A stretch of 64,000 nt of DNA from the NCBI GenBank assembly GCA_007570785.1, contig ML664199.1:24906400-24970399 (forward strand). The letters are read 5' to 3'. A model generated the notes under the pieces. The model was not told the DNA's origin. It searched no databases and was given only the letters and a program-made list of their open reading frames with translations. Both the position numbers and the translations under genes were made by a program. This DNA is from Antilocapra americana. Lineage: Eukaryota > Chordata > Mammalia > Artiodactyla > Antilocapridae. Below, in pieces: positions 45,560 through 57,212 of the stretch. The stretch's first letter is position 1. Each line of letters opens with the position of its first letter.

Positions 45560-46035
45560 AGCTGGCGGCCACTGGGCTCCCCCTGCACCATCATCTCTCT
45601 AGGGTCTGCAGCCTGCAGGTGGGGGCTCCCAGATCCCATGGGTGCAGGAGCCAATTCCTAATGAGGAACAGATCTCATATATTAATGCTTTTGCCTCTGT
45701 GATCTCTTCATATATGTGTGTGAAGCTGTTAGTCAATCTGCATGTATATGTGTAGAGAGATGTGCGTGTGTGCTGAGCTGCTCAGTCATGTCTGACTTTG
45801 CTACATCATGAATTGCAGTCTGCCAGGCTCCTCTGTCCATGGGATTTGCCAGGAAAGAATACTGGAGTGGGTTGCCCTGCCCTTCTCCAGAGGATCTCCC
45901 TGACCCTGGAATCAAATCTGTGTCTTCTGCACTGGCAGGCAGATTCTTTACTGCTGAGCCACCAGGCAAGCCCTAGAGAGAGAGGGATTCTATATTGATA
46001 TATACCCCCACTGGTTCCGTTTCTCTGGACAGCAC
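45560..46035 (+). mobile_element. Old interspersed repeat, 3' half, split by a SINE
   Basis: The 3' part of a common old mammalian repeat whose 3' end reads like attggttctgtttctctgga. Here gagccaattcctaatgagga lies at about 45649, and after the SINE tatataccccc, actggttccgtttctctgga. The same family seems to begin at 63765. I cannot give its database name with confidence. Confidence 0.55.
45770..45974 (-). mobile_element. Bov-tA-type SINE
   Basis: Minus-strand copy: gctgctcagtcatgtctgac, ccatgggatttgccaggaaa, ccttctccagaggatctccc, ttctttactgctgagccacc, ending in aggcaagccct. Confidence 0.93.
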
Positions 46036-46460
46036 TCTTAAATCAGGGAAAGGCAAATAGTTCATTTGCCTTGAAAGCTCACGTTCCCTCTTTCACCACC
46101 TCAGACCTTCACTTTACACAGAGATCTTGGGAAGCCACACAACAGCAACACAGATTCTCAGCTGTGGTGTGTGAGAGCCTGCAGCTGCAGTTATTTCCAT
46201 GTCTCCTGCGGATTCTACTTGCCTCTTTCCTCTCACACCCAGCTTTGGCCTATCTTTCCTGTAACCCAGAGTTCTCTGGCACTTTGGGTCCTCCAGTTGC
46301 AAATGTCATTCTTAAGCAGGAACACAGCCTTGCTCTTAAGAAGAGACACAATAGAAATGGCTTGAGAGTGCTGTCTTCCCCATATGGCTTGTCCCTATAG
46401 AGTTGGTGACCTCACAATGCAGCTTTAGGTTTTGACCCTAGAGTAGGACAAGCACTGAGT
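46036..46460. other. Unassigned DNA, no gene called
   Basis: A plus frame of 109 codons (46071-46400) and overlapping frames in other phases. No recognised motif. Confidence 0.4.
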
Positions 46461-46634
46461 ATGTGCATGAGTGTGTGTGTGTGAGTGTATGCCTGTGTGT
46501 GTGTGAGTGTGCCTGTGTGTGCCTGTGTAAGAGTGTGTGCCTGTGTGTGAGTATGTGCCTGTGTGTGCCTGTATGAGAGTGTGTGCCTCGGTGTGTGTGA
46601 GTGTACCTGTATGTGTGTGTGTGTGTATGTGTGC
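46461..46634 (+). repeat. GTGT/GCCTGTGTGT minisatellite-like repeat
   Basis: GT-rich array with interspersed gcctgtgtgt, gagtgtgcctg and agagtgtgtgcctg units of about 20-40 bases. Frames on the minus strand (HTH-rich) are artefacts. Confidence 0.93.
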
Positions 46635-46906
46635 ACTTGAGCAGCAAGAGGAGAGGAAGGGGACCGTGCATGGAGACGCAGAAGCTGCCTGGCTTCTCTG
46701 AAATCAGGATGCTGCCTGGCCGCCTACCTACCTTGACACTAAGCTCCTGTTACCTCACTCTGCTCTGTGCCCTCCAGCCTGCTTTTTCTAAAAAGCCATT
46801 TCCTGAGTCAGATTCCCAGGTGTGAGGTTGCTGAATTTCTCTATTCATGTATTGCTAGTTCCTTAAAACTTTTTAAAGCTAATAATAACGCATAATTTTA
46901 GACACA

Positions 46907-47108
46907 TTGAACTTTCCACAGCATTTTTATGTCTATGACCTAATTTTCTTCTCTAAACAGCTGCATGACAAGAGTAATATAAAAAAATACTGGTCCCTTT
47001 TAAAGGAGAAAATGGACCTAGGGAAAATTCTATTGCTTAGGGTCAAATAACAAAGACAGTAATCCAGGCCTTGTGAATTTTATCCCCTCAAAATCAGATA
47101 CTGCTTCC
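46907..47108 (-). mobile_element. Diverged MIR
   Basis: Minus-strand MIR by block order: cacagcatttttatgtctat, aagagtaatataaaaaaata in place of the usual gtattat, aaggagaaaatggacctagg, gcttagggtcaaataacaaa, agtaatccaggccttg. Highly diverged. Confidence 0.5.
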
Positions 47109-48416
47109 TTAATGCTTGTGTAATGGGCAGAGATTTAGACTGAATAATTAGACTGTTGTTTGATTTGATTATTTTTAATGTTGAATTCTAATAGCTATAC
47201 TCGTACCACAATTTGGTACTATTTGAATTATATTCCCAAAACTCTACATATGCTGGTATGAATGTATGTGTACTTGCTATAAAATTTTGCTAGACATGAA
47301 TATGCTTCTGTCTGTAGATTTAGGTACACAGACAGAATTTTAGTAGCCTTATTTGCTTGGTTTGTCTATGCAAATTCTGGGGAACTCAGCCTGGTGTGCA
47401 AGTACAAAGACTTGCTGATTAATATAAAATATAATATGGCATAAAGACCTACTTATTTTTTATTATTCATCCTCTTAGCCGCCATCCACTACAGATTTAT
47501 GAAGAGGGAATTTCAGTCTATAAAATCAAGTAGGACACTTTTTGAAAAGTAACTTATAAATACAACACACCCTAGCTTAAACGAATTCACTTCAGAGTCC
47601 ATTTCTGCTGTAATGAACTAGTTGCAGCAGACCAACACTGCCTCCAAGAACAAGAAAAACTGGTCACATCACTAAAAAGAAAGAAGAAAAATCTGTTTGA
47701 AGGTGTTGATGATTAGCCGAGGTGACTATAGGGGCCAGGTGACAAAGGTCCTTGTGAGAAGGGACTTCAGAGAGGTTAGCCTAAATCCTGCAGCTGTTCT
47801 TGTTTTTCTTGGGGCATTGCCAACTTTCAGGGGGAGGATGGGAGGCTGAGGGCAGGCAACAGGCTGGCACAAGGCCAGTGGCGGGGAAAAAAAGAAACCA
47901 GTAGAACTTTCAGTCATCTCACGATGCAGGACAGACATGTTTGAGATCTATCAGTGTGAGACTGCCACGTGAAGCAGGATGGATGTCAGGTCCAGGTGAT
48001 GAAGGGGGTGCAGGGGTGTGATCCTATACTTAGACTGATTCCCCTTGAGACATCTGCTGGAATCTGGAATCACAAAGGGCAAGAGAATTAAAACCAACAA
48101 CATCAAAACAAGCAGGAGCTGCTGCTGATGGGCAGAATGAATTTTACACAGTCTCAGTAAACTGAAGAGACTCCACCAAAGACACCTGAGGGTCGGGGTT
48201 GGAACCTCTGCAGATGGTGCGGATGAACCATGTGGCCTCAGATGTGGCCTCAGTCAGTCCTGTTCCTGTTTGCAGCAGGACCATCTGTCCCTTAGCTGTC
48301 TGTCTTCCAGTTCTAACTCCTGTTCTAGTTGAGAGAGAAGCATAACTAGGAGCTCAGGCTTGCATCTGGATTTAGACTTAGTTCTAGCAGTTAGAAGCTG
48401 GTTGGCTTTTAATTTG
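47109..48416. other. Unassigned DNA, no gene seen
   Basis: AT-rich up to 47700 and more balanced after it. A 70-codon minus frame at 47726-47938 is unrecognised. At 48230-48255 a short direct repeat gatgtggcctcag is present. Confidence 0.45.
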
Positions 48417-48590
48417 TTGTTGTTGTTCAATCTCTCAATTGTGTCCTACTCTTTGTGACCCCATGGGTCTGCAGCATGCTAGGCTGTTCTGTCCTTCACT
48501 CTCTCCCAGAGTTTGCTCAGATTCACATCCATTGAGTCGGTGATGCCATCCAACCATCTCATCCTCTGCCACCCACCCACTTCTCTTCTG
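48417..48590 (-). mobile_element. BovB 3' end
   Basis: Minus-strand 3' terminus: tgttgttgttcaatctctca, tgtcctactctttgtgaccc, agagtttgctcagattcaca, catccattgagtcggtgatg, ccatccaaccatctcatcct. About 170 bases, 5'-truncated. Confidence 0.9.
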
Positions 48591-50593
48591 AATAAGTTAC
48601 TTCAACCCTCTAAGCCTCCTTTTCACTGGGATGAGTCATTTATTCAGCACACATAGATCAGACAGCTGCATGGTGGGGCAGTGTATTTGTAGTAACTGCT
48701 CACAGAATTGTTGTTAGATTAGAAGGAAATAAGGTGTGGACACTGTTAAAGCATGGGCTTAGGACAAGTTCAAGTCCAATTAAACAGAGCTAATTGTCCT
48801 GCATGCCAAGCACTGGCCAAAGTTAAATTCTGACTTCTTGCTTCCTAAGCATGCCTCTGGTGTCAGAGCAGGCAAACTGGAGAGATTCATCTTAATAAAT
48901 AGAAATATTGAAATCAGCTGTATTGTTTTATTTATAAATGAACCACATTAACAGCTGTATTATCGATGATAAATTGCCAATATTAAATATGAGGCATTAC
49001 TGTTCAAATGTTTCTTGTTAGCTCTATTCATCTTGAAAAAAGACAATGAATCTCAGCTTAAGCTGATAAATTGTTAAAGTTTTAATATGTGAGTGATTTA
49101 CTTTATGGATTATTTACTAGTGATAAACGGTGCTTTGCCAGAGTCTATTGAAATAGCCAAGATAGGTTTGTAAAGAAAGCTGGGTACCAGAACCTCCCAC
49201 AAAGGGACCAGGACACCAGGTGGGTGAATGCTGCTCATGTGCTTTTATCAGGATTGCAGGTGAATGCTGCTCATGTGCTTTTATCAGGATTGCAGAGTGA
49301 GGTGTTAAACTCTGAGGATTCTAAGCAAAAATGTTTAAAACTCTCATATGAAAGAATTGTTCCAATTTCTACAAAAGGAAATATATGTGATAAATATGAC
49401 AGGTTGTGAGTGATTAAATGAACTTCTCTTAGATGATTTTGGAAACACAGAGAGAGAAATTGTCAGAAGCCTAGAAATGGCAAAGGCAAGTGGCAGGAGC
49501 TCCTCAGAACATTGCCCAGGGCAGCCCACCCAGCACCCTGAGTATCGTGGCCCTCCTGCTGTGCACCTTGGAGGGAATGAGACAACAACAGAGACAACTT
49601 AGTTATTCATGAAACTGAACTTTAATTCCTGATCTTATTCATCAACTTCCTGTTCGTTTGGTTGAGGGAGTCACTTCCCCAGGGCTTCACCACTCATGGT
49701 TACACTGCCAAATTGGGCTTGTATATACACAATGATGACTCCAAACCCTGAACACTTGGTCTTTTCAGAAGCATCTAAAGAGATAGTTGTACCGAATCTG
49801 GCTCTTTTTTGTTCAGAGACTGAACTTGGACCCAGTCTTAGGGAAATTCAGGAGCATTTGTATTGCTATAGTAAGGCAGAGATTTGTCACACAGCAGGTT
49901 CTACTTAATAGCCTGAAATAAAGAAAATTCCCCACCATTCTTTGCAAACTTCTAGTATATAAAATACTTTAAAAAACCACTAAGTGTACTTCTTCAGTAC
50001 AGAAAGCACCCAGTCAGTGGTTATGACAATATAGAATAAATGGTCTAGCTGTATTCCTGGGGGAAGCTGCTTGACATTGGTCTTGGCAATGACATTTGGA
50101 TATTATACCTGAACCATAAGCCACAGGCCCCTGACCCTGGGTGGCCAATCTAAACCATGACACATCACATAAGCACTGTGTTGGGGACATCACTGCAGAC
50201 CAAGAGGACATTGTTTCTCAAGACTGGTAGCAGAACCCATGATAATGTTAACACATAGGGAACCCCATTTCACTGGGAGGTCTGACAGCTCTTGAATCTG
50301 AGCAGCAAAACCAAACCTTACCATTGCAGAGTGGCTGATATGCAAGCAGAATGCACTGGGCTCTGTCTGCCTTGGCTGTTTGCATCCCTGGAAGTTCACA
50401 GGCTGAGCAGCCTTCCCTGAAAGGGACTTTGAACCTTAAAACAGCAGAGTTGTGGCTTTATTTATGAATCTACACCACAGCTGAAGCATATGAATGTTGG
50501 TTCCTTAATATCTCATAGCCAAGAGGAACTCAAAACACAGTGTGTTTGCTTTTCTGGTGAGATTTGACATCTCATTACATAATAGCTAAGTGT
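48591..50593. other. Long repeat-poor stretch, possible noncoding element
   Basis: No named transposon over 2 kb. The segment 48880-49110 is AT-rich and dense in homeobox-like TAAT/ATTA words, with cagctgtatt twice (48917, 48952) and atcgatgataaattg. This is the composition of many conserved enhancers, but conservation cannot be tested here. The perfect tandem at 49224 is listed separately. Short frames elsewhere are unrecognised. Confidence 0.35.
49224..49295 (+). repeat. Perfect 36-bp tandem duplication
   Basis: The unit from gtgaatgctgctcatgtgct to tttatcaggattgcag occurs twice head to tail with no mismatch (49224-49259, 49260-49295). The identity implies a recent duplication. Each unit ends in an acceptor-like gattgcag followed by gt or ag. 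Confidence 0.97.
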
Positions 50594-50703
50594 TGGTTGC
50601 TCAGTCATGTCCGACTCTTTGCCATCCCATGGACTGTAGCCCACCAGGCTCCTCTGTCCATGGGACTCTCCAGGCGAGAATACTGGAGTGGTTTGCCATT
50701 CCC
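50594..50703 (-). mobile_element. BovA-type SINE piece
   Basis: Minus-strand tail half only: gttgctcagtcatgtccgac, ccatgggactctccaggcga, gaatactggagtggtttgcc. The tRNA-like head is missing, as in a 5' truncation. Confidence 0.88.
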
Positions 50704-51203
50704 AACATACAGAATTAAATCGAGATTTCTTTTGTAGCAGATGGAATCGATTTCCAGGTAATGCAATTGTTCTTGAAGCCAGAGATGCAGGAGATAGATG
50801 TGCTTTCCATTTAGCTGAGTCTCTCACATTGTGAGGATAAATGAGATGAACTACAGCAGGTTGTGAAGGTGTTTGTGATGGGCAGATGCCCAGTGCTTCG
50901 AAACAGGGCAGGACGAGTAGGACCAGTGCATGAACGCCTGCAAGAACAGAAAGCAGTGTCTCAGCAAAAATGATTTAATTGTCTGACTCACCTGCATAAA
51001 CAGGTAAATGTCAAGAAAGCCAGTTCCTCTGAGGAACTGCTGTCCTTGAGTTGTCCTAGGTTTAATGGCCATTTGCTTTTATGTCACCTTCCACAGTCAT
51101 ACACTCAGGGATAACGACTACACAGAGAATGCCAGCAGCCATAACCCCAGAGTATTACAAGATCCCAAACCATCACAGAATCAATTCATGGTCACTCATG
51201 ATT
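50704..51203. other. Unassigned DNA, no gene seen
   Basis: A 73-codon minus frame (50851-51072) is unrecognised. No repeat named. Confidence 0.45.
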
Positions 51204-51470
51204 GTTCAGTCCCTCAGTCATGTCTGACTGTTTGAGATCCCATTGACTGCAGCACACCAGGCTTCCCTGTCCTTCGCTATCTTCCAGAATTTGCTCAAAC
51301 CCATGTCCATTGAGTCAGTGATACCTTCCAACCATCTCATCCTCTGTTGCCTGCTTCTCCCCCTACTTTCAGTCTTTCCCAGGGTCTTTTCCAATGAGTT
51401 AGTTCTTCACATCAGGTGGCCAAAGTAATGGAGTTTCAGCTTTGCCATCAATCCTTCCAATGAAAATGCA
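51204..51470 (-). mobile_element. BovB 3' end
   Basis: Minus-strand: attgttcagtccctcagtca, gcacaccaggcttccctgtc, ttttccaatgagttagttct, gccaaagtaatggagtttca, atcaatccttccaatgaaaa. 5'-truncated. Confidence 0.9.
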
Positions 51471-52171
51471 GGTCACTAGATCATGCTTATTCTAAGTGCA
51501 CTAAAGTTTTTACAATGATTATCACCATATAAGAGGAAACAAAAGATAAAAATGAAATAAAGTGGATTATGTTTACCAAGGTATTCAGTAAGGAGACCAA
51601 CCTATATTCTGGGAATTTCACTTTACTATGATTTCAATGTATGTTTAAGTGCCGATAAGGTCAATTGGGAGTTCCATCCACTAAATGCTTTTAAAAACAG
51701 TCACATGAGGTTTAGATTACATTGTAAAGACATTCATTCAGTTCTGTCAGGTTCCTCAGTCCCTTAACTTTTCCTAAATGTTCTGCTGTGCCATTAAAAT
51801 AGCTTTTTAATTAGCAATGAAAAAACCTGCCAAATTTTCTTTTTCCCCCTTTTAAAAATTGCACTTGTGTAGAGGGGGGAAAAAAGAGTTTTTGAAATCC
51901 TTGTTTTCTTTATTTGGTCACTCCAAGTTATTTTGGGTTCCTCATTTTTTAAAAACGCATAATGTGTTTGTCTGGTTGGAGGAGTGCGTTCTTTCAATAT
52001 CAGAGAAAGAATAAAGGAGAAAATTATCATTCCTTTAAATCCCCCCAGATAATGGATGGCAGACAGTGGGGACCCATTGTTGCCTGGAAGCTATAGCTCA
52101 TACTGAGCCCTTCAAGCAAGAGTGGGAGCTATTCCCTGTCTCCTTGTAATTTGGAATTTTGAGGGGGAGCA
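51471..52171. other. Unassigned AT-rich DNA
   Basis: A 78-codon minus frame at 51794-52030 is Lys/Phe-rich and unrecognised. No repeat named. Confidence 0.45.
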
Positions 52172-52383
52172 CAATGAAGATTTCCCTGGGGGATCGGTGG
52201 TAACAAATCCCCCTGCCAATGCAGGAGATGCGGGTTTAATAGCCAGATCAGGAAGATCCCCTGGAGAAGAGAATGGCAATCCACTCCAGTATTCTAGCCT
52301 GTAGTATCCTAAGAACAGAGAAGCCTGGCAGGCTAAAGTCTATGGGGTCGTGAGTCAGACATGCCTGAGCAACTAACACTTTC
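52172..52383 (+). mobile_element. Bov-tA-type SINE
   Basis: Plus-strand copy: gatttccctgggggatcggt, gccaatgcaggagatgcggg, ggaagatcccctggagaaga, ggctaaagtctatggggtcg, ending in aactaacactttcagg. Note the loss of a few bases in the gcaaagagtc block. Confidence 0.92.
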
Positions 52384-53321
52384 AGGCTAGTCATGGCATT
52401 TGAAGATGTGGGATGGGGCAGTGAGGACAATCTCAAGAACCAAGGTCTGAGGCACAATTTGGAGTTTAGGGCAAGGAGGAGGAGCAGCCAGACAGGTGGA
52501 AGAAATGAAGATGGGGTGTCCTAGGAGCCATGGGAGAAACTGTCCCACGTCGGGCATGGTCCCCTGTGACAGAAGGCTGTTAGGATAAGATGAGGGCTGG
52601 GAAGTGACCTCTAATGGGGCAGAATGCAAATTACAGGTCACCTTGATAAAGACAATGTCAGTGGGTGTTGGGGACAAAAACTTGAATAGTATATGTCCAA
52701 TGAGAAGACAGAGGAGGATGTGACCTGCGGGAAATGATCCAGAGGGTGTCTGTTATAAAGGGAGACAGAGACATGAGTGAAAATGATCAAGGAAGGAGGG
52801 GGAAAAAAAAAACCATACAAAAAAACACAAAAACCCAAGTAGATTAGTGGAGTGGCTGCACCTCCTCCCACCCCCAGTAACTGGCTCAGGTCCAAATGCG
52901 ACGTGCACTGGGGCCGCCAGATGTTTTTAATGAAAATACCTGGCACATGTGTAAAGGTTCATTATGTGCCGGTTTTACTTAAGAAGCAAATTGTCATAAC
53001 AGCAAATGGTGAAAGACAAGAGAGTGAGCGATAAAATTAATGTTTGAGTCATGTTAGAATATAACGGTACCAACTTGCTTAGTTTGAAAGGTCAAGCATC
53101 ACCTGTCAAGTATTTTCAAAAGTTTTTGTTTGGTAGGAAGCTAAACCACTGGTTCAAAGCTGGTCAACATGCAGCCCTAACCTTGATGTGTTCACCCTGA
53201 CTGTCCCGGCAGCATTACTCTGAATGGGAAGTGAGTGTTCAGTTGCTTGGGATGTATTCTATTTCATTTGTAAAGATGCTTCCTGCCTCCAAAATGTTCT
53301 CTCATTTAAAATTTCACTAAG
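52384..53321. other. Unassigned DNA, no gene called
   Basis: Two minus frames of about 100 codons (52387-52677, 52638-52946) overlap at their ends and are unrecognised. A-run at 52803-52812. Confidence 0.4.
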
Positions 53322-53470
53322 GGACTTCCCTGTTGGTTAAGATTCTTTGCCTCCAATGTAGGGGTACTGAGTTCCATCCCTGATCGGGGAACTAAGATCC
53401 CACATGCCACACAGCGTGGCTTAAAATATAAAAACCAGAAGATAAATGAATTAGTTTTAAAAAAAAATTC
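53322..53470 (+). mobile_element. CHR-2-type SINE
   Basis: Plus-strand: gggacttccctgttggttaa, tgatcggggaactaagatcc, cacatgccacacagcgtggc, then an A-rich tail. A few bases are missing at the gtggtccag site. Confidence 0.9.
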
Positions 53471-53822
53471 CACAAAATTTAAGACTTGATAGTAGGTTTG
53501 ACTAGATAATAATAATAAAACATTGGAATTTGTCTTTTACAAAAATGGCCCTGATGGATCATTTGTCTCTTACCTGCCTCTTCCCCTGGCCCAACTCTGA
53601 TCCTCTTTCCCTTCCCTTCTTCTACCTTCTCCTCTTTCCTTCAAGTTTGAGTCCTGGGAGGTAAGAGATGCAAGGCCAGGTTATGTAAGGTGCCATTTCC
53701 AAGACCTTCCTAATTTCCCTCACTCCTGCCACACTCACACCTTCCCTGTCTTTCCCGTTTTGCTTTTTTGCCCACTGCTTTCTTCCAACCATTCAGTTTG
53801 ACTTCTTTTGGTGGATTATTCT

Positions 53823-54638
53823 ATTTTTTTTAATTTAAAAAATATTTTAAAAATTCTTTTTAGGCTTATGATACACTTTGAGTTAATCTTTGTATATGCT
53901 GCAAGGTGTGATCAGTTGTTGCTATTTTTTTTCGCATAGAGGTAGGCAAGTTTTCTTGCATAGATGCTTACTCCTTGGAAGGAAAGTTATGACCAACCTA
54001 GACAGCATATTAAAAAGCAGAGACATTACTTTGCCAACAAAAATCCATCTAGTCAAGGCTATGGTTTTTCCAGTAGTCATGTATGGATGTGAGAGTTGGA
54101 CTATAAAGAAAGCTGAGTGCCGAAGAATTGATGCTTTTGAACTGTGGTGTTGGAGAAGACTCTTGAGAGTCTCTTGGACTGCAAGGGATCCAACCAGTCC
54201 ATGCTAAAAGGAGATCAGTCCTAAGTGTTCATTGGAAGGACTGTTGTTGAAGCTGAAACTCCAATGATTTGGCCACCTCATGCGAAGAGCTGACTCATTG
54301 GAAAAGACCCTGATGCTGGAAAAGATTGAAGGCATGAGGAGAAGAGAACAACAGAGGATGAGATGGTTGGATGGCATCACTGACTCAATGGACATGAGTT
54401 TGGGTAAACTCCGGGAGGTGATGATGGACAAGGAGGCCTGGCATGCTGCGGTTTATGGGGTTGCAAAGTCTGACATGACTGAGCGGCTGAACTGAACTGA
54501 ACTGATGCAAGTTTCCTAGTGCCATCTGTGGTTCTGCACTGTGCGCCATGTGGGATCTTAGCTCCCTGACCAGTGATTGAACCTGCACCCCCTGCTTTGG
54601 AAAGTGGAGTCTTAACCACTGGACTGCTGGAGAAGTCC
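53823..54638 (-). mobile_element. Chimeric CHR-2::L1 retroposon, copy 1 (split by BovB)
   Basis: Read on the minus strand: a CHR-2 SINE head (54638 down to about 54535), then cacagatggcactagg, and after the BovB insert a piece of L1 ORF2 sense sequence (accttgcagcatatacaaag, attaactcaaagtgtatcat), then an A-rich tail. The unit is flanked by a perfect 11-bp duplication, tggattattct, at 53812-53822 and 54639-54649. So the CHR-2 and L1 parts moved as a single RNA. Copy 2 at 58774 has the same junction. Confidence 0.8.
53963..54506 (+). mobile_element. BovB 3' end inserted in the chimeric retroposon
   Basis: Plus-strand BovB from gatgcttactccttggaagg to the tail gaactgaactgaactg. Its frame at 53890-54207 has VMYGCESWTIKKAECRR; a second piece at 54280-54495 ends at [12 protein letters not shown]. 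No palm domain. It is younger than the chimeric element it splits. Confidence 0.92.
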
Positions 54639-54649
54639 TGGATTATTCT

Positions 54650-55072
54650 CTTATTTATCTTTGCTTTCACTTTTATTTTCTTGCCCTTATGGGGATCTTT
54701 CTCAGCTGACCCTTCTTTCCAGCTCCTTCTCTGTGTCTGAATCACCTATTCATCCTGTTGAAGCCCTAGGGGAGAATTCAAACACAGGTGTTAATCTGGA
54801 CCTTTCTCCCTGCCATCCTAGTCCTATAGACTCTCTTAAACTGTTTCTTCATGTGTAAATGGAGATCATATACACTACAAAGGATTTGGGTGAGATTTAA
54901 GTGAAATGAAGAGTGTAAATGCTTAACAGAGTGGTTTTTTATTATGATTTCCTTGATTTTTAAAACTGAGTCATTATAAGTAATTAAGATTGAGGAATCT
55001 TACATTTTTAAGAAAGCCAAACTTTCAAAGAGATCATTTTCAATATTGAGTTTAAAGCCCCGATTCATGTCA

Positions 55073-55103
<31 letters not shown>

Positions 55104-55156
55104 TGTGTGTGGCAATTATTTTAGAAAAGACTAGGGCTATTACTCTAAATCCACAA
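54650..55156. other. Unassigned DNA with a GT/TA microsatellite
   Basis: A (GT)n(TA)n tract lies at 55072-55103. Otherwise AT-rich with no gene or named repeat. Confidence 0.5.
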
Positions 55157-55337
55157 GAGGCTGGAGACATAAGAGATGCGGATTTGACCCCTGGGTTGGG
55201 AAGGTCCCCTGCATGAGGGCACAGCAACCCACTCCAGTATTCTCACCTGGCAAATCCCATGGACAGAGGAACTTCACAGGCCATGGTCCATAAGGTCACA
55301 AAGAATCAGACAAGGCTGAAGCGACAGTACACATGAG
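55157..55337 (+). mobile_element. 5'-truncated Bov-tA-type SINE
   Basis: Plus-strand from gagatgcggatttgacccct through cagtattctcacctggcaaa to aaggtcacaaagaatcagac. The first part of the head is missing or diverged. Confidence 0.88.
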
Positions 55338-56917
55338 CAATTAAACAGATTAAAACCATAGCCCAGGTTCCTTAGTGATTGTCTCCAAAGATGGAAACAA
55401 TCTGAATGAGATACTTCACTATGAATTATTCTAGGCACCCTCTACAAATTCAGAACCACATTCATGACAGGAGATTACAGCTGCAATTCCATTATATTTA
55501 TATATTTATTATAACAGCGATGCAGTGAGTGCCATAATTAGATGCTATTGTAGCTGACAACCCATACCACTTAATTCACAGAGGAGATCAGAAACAAAAT
55601 ATCATATACATTTACTCTCAAGACCATACCTAGAAACTCTGCTTCCTTGTGTTAATTACCTCCTTCTCAAACACCTTGGGTTCTCAATTGCTATTTGTAA
55701 TTGAGAGAATAGCTGTTTGAGAGATTAAATCAATGTATCAAATATGCACATTCAATCAAGTGGATGTGTTTGGCAAGATTTAAATTCTCAATGGCTCCAT
55801 AGAAGAATCACTTGAGTAGGAGATGTTTGTCTGTCTCTCTCTCAAAGGGAAACCATGTTTCCTCTTTTTCATTCTTAGTTACTTGATTGAACACATTTCC
55901 TTACTTGACTGAAAGAGAGCTTAAGACCTAAAGTGTTTTGCTTGCATATAGCTGCTATTTAGTAACTAAAATTGAAATCTTTGTTTTCTTCATTACTTTA
56001 CTTGGTTTCTTGAATTATGTTCCAATGTTAGTGTTCTGATTTTACATTCCTTTAAACAAACCTGATGTTTTGAGGGTTTGGGGCAAATATGTAATGTACA
56101 AAATAAATTTTTTAACATTTGGAAATTCCACACCAGGCATATTTTTATAAGCTCTGTGGGTTATTTTTTGATATACACCCATCCCCAAACCACAGAGCTC
56201 ATTTTTTCATGGAAGATTGATTTGCTTATCAAATTATATCAAAATTGGTGCATTTAGCATCTACCATGTTTCTACTGAACTGAATTCAACCACAAAGTCA
56301 GTTTTATGGTTGCACAATAATAATAACAATAAAAATATACAGGAACAAACATCCAAATGAGAGAGGCTTTAAAGGAAACCCTCAAAAATCTCAGTGCAGA
56401 ACTAGGTAATTTCACCCAGATGGTGTAATCAAAATCAAAATGTTTACGTTGCCAAGTTCACCAAAAGGGGAGACAGCTCTCAGGAGCAGAGAATTCTACA
56501 CTTACGCAACATTAGATGCACACAGAACAAGTTTCACTTGTCACATTTCCTTTGAGTTGGTGTCCAGTGATACTAAACTCATTCTTCATATTAGTAATCA
56601 AAAGGAATGCTGATATACCCGGAACAACTTAGGCTTTTTATTTGAAGCTGCAAAGCTTTATGAGTTGGCCAGATGTTCCATGATGAGTTATTCCAACAAA
56701 AGAGCCAAAAGCACTTAGTGTTAGAGATGGGAAATTAGCTCTCCTTAGCGATGGGAAATGAGAAGGTGTTGAGTCTCTACAGGTGCATCCATTAACCTTT
56801 TGATACAGAGCGTACCTGTGAGCCTCTGCTAACAATCTTTTATCTAGAAAGATGAAATGTCAGACACTGAAATATTACAAACGTTCACACTTAATTCTCA
56901 GGAGGAAAACCCTTTTT
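55338..56917. other. Long repeat-poor AT-rich stretch
   Basis: About 1.6 kb with no named repeat. A 65-codon minus frame at 56638-56835 is unrecognised. Nothing else seen. Confidence 0.45.
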
Positions 56918-57212
56918 CAAAAAAAATTTTATTGGGGTCTAGTTGATTTACAATGTTGTGTTAGTTTCAGGTGTACAGCACAGGGAGTCAGCTATATATA
57001 CACATATATACCTTCTTTATTAGATTCCTTTCCCATATAGATCATTACTGAGCACTGAGTAGAGTTTCTTAAGCTATATAGTAGGTCCCTATTAGTTATC
57101 TATTTTCTATTTTATATCTAGTAGTGTGTATATGTTGATCCCAGTCTTCCAGTTTATCTCTCTTCTCTTTTCCCCCCTGGTATCCATAAGTTTGTTTTCT
57201 ACATCTGTGACT
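56918..57212 (-). mobile_element. L1 3' UTR
   Basis: Minus-strand: aattttattggggtctagtt, gatttacaatgttgtgttag, tttcaggtgtacagcacagg, tatagtaggtccctattagt, cataagtttgttttctacat. 5'-truncated copy. Confidence 0.92.

Noticed and set aside
46412..46671. Repeated HTHT-type frames on the minus strand
   Set aside because: Again simple-repeat translation.
53600..53660. Microexon of 15 bases after a strong pyrimidine tract, followed by gtaaga
   Set aside because: The tract is part of a long low-complexity CT-rich run and the implied exon is too short to support without transcripts.
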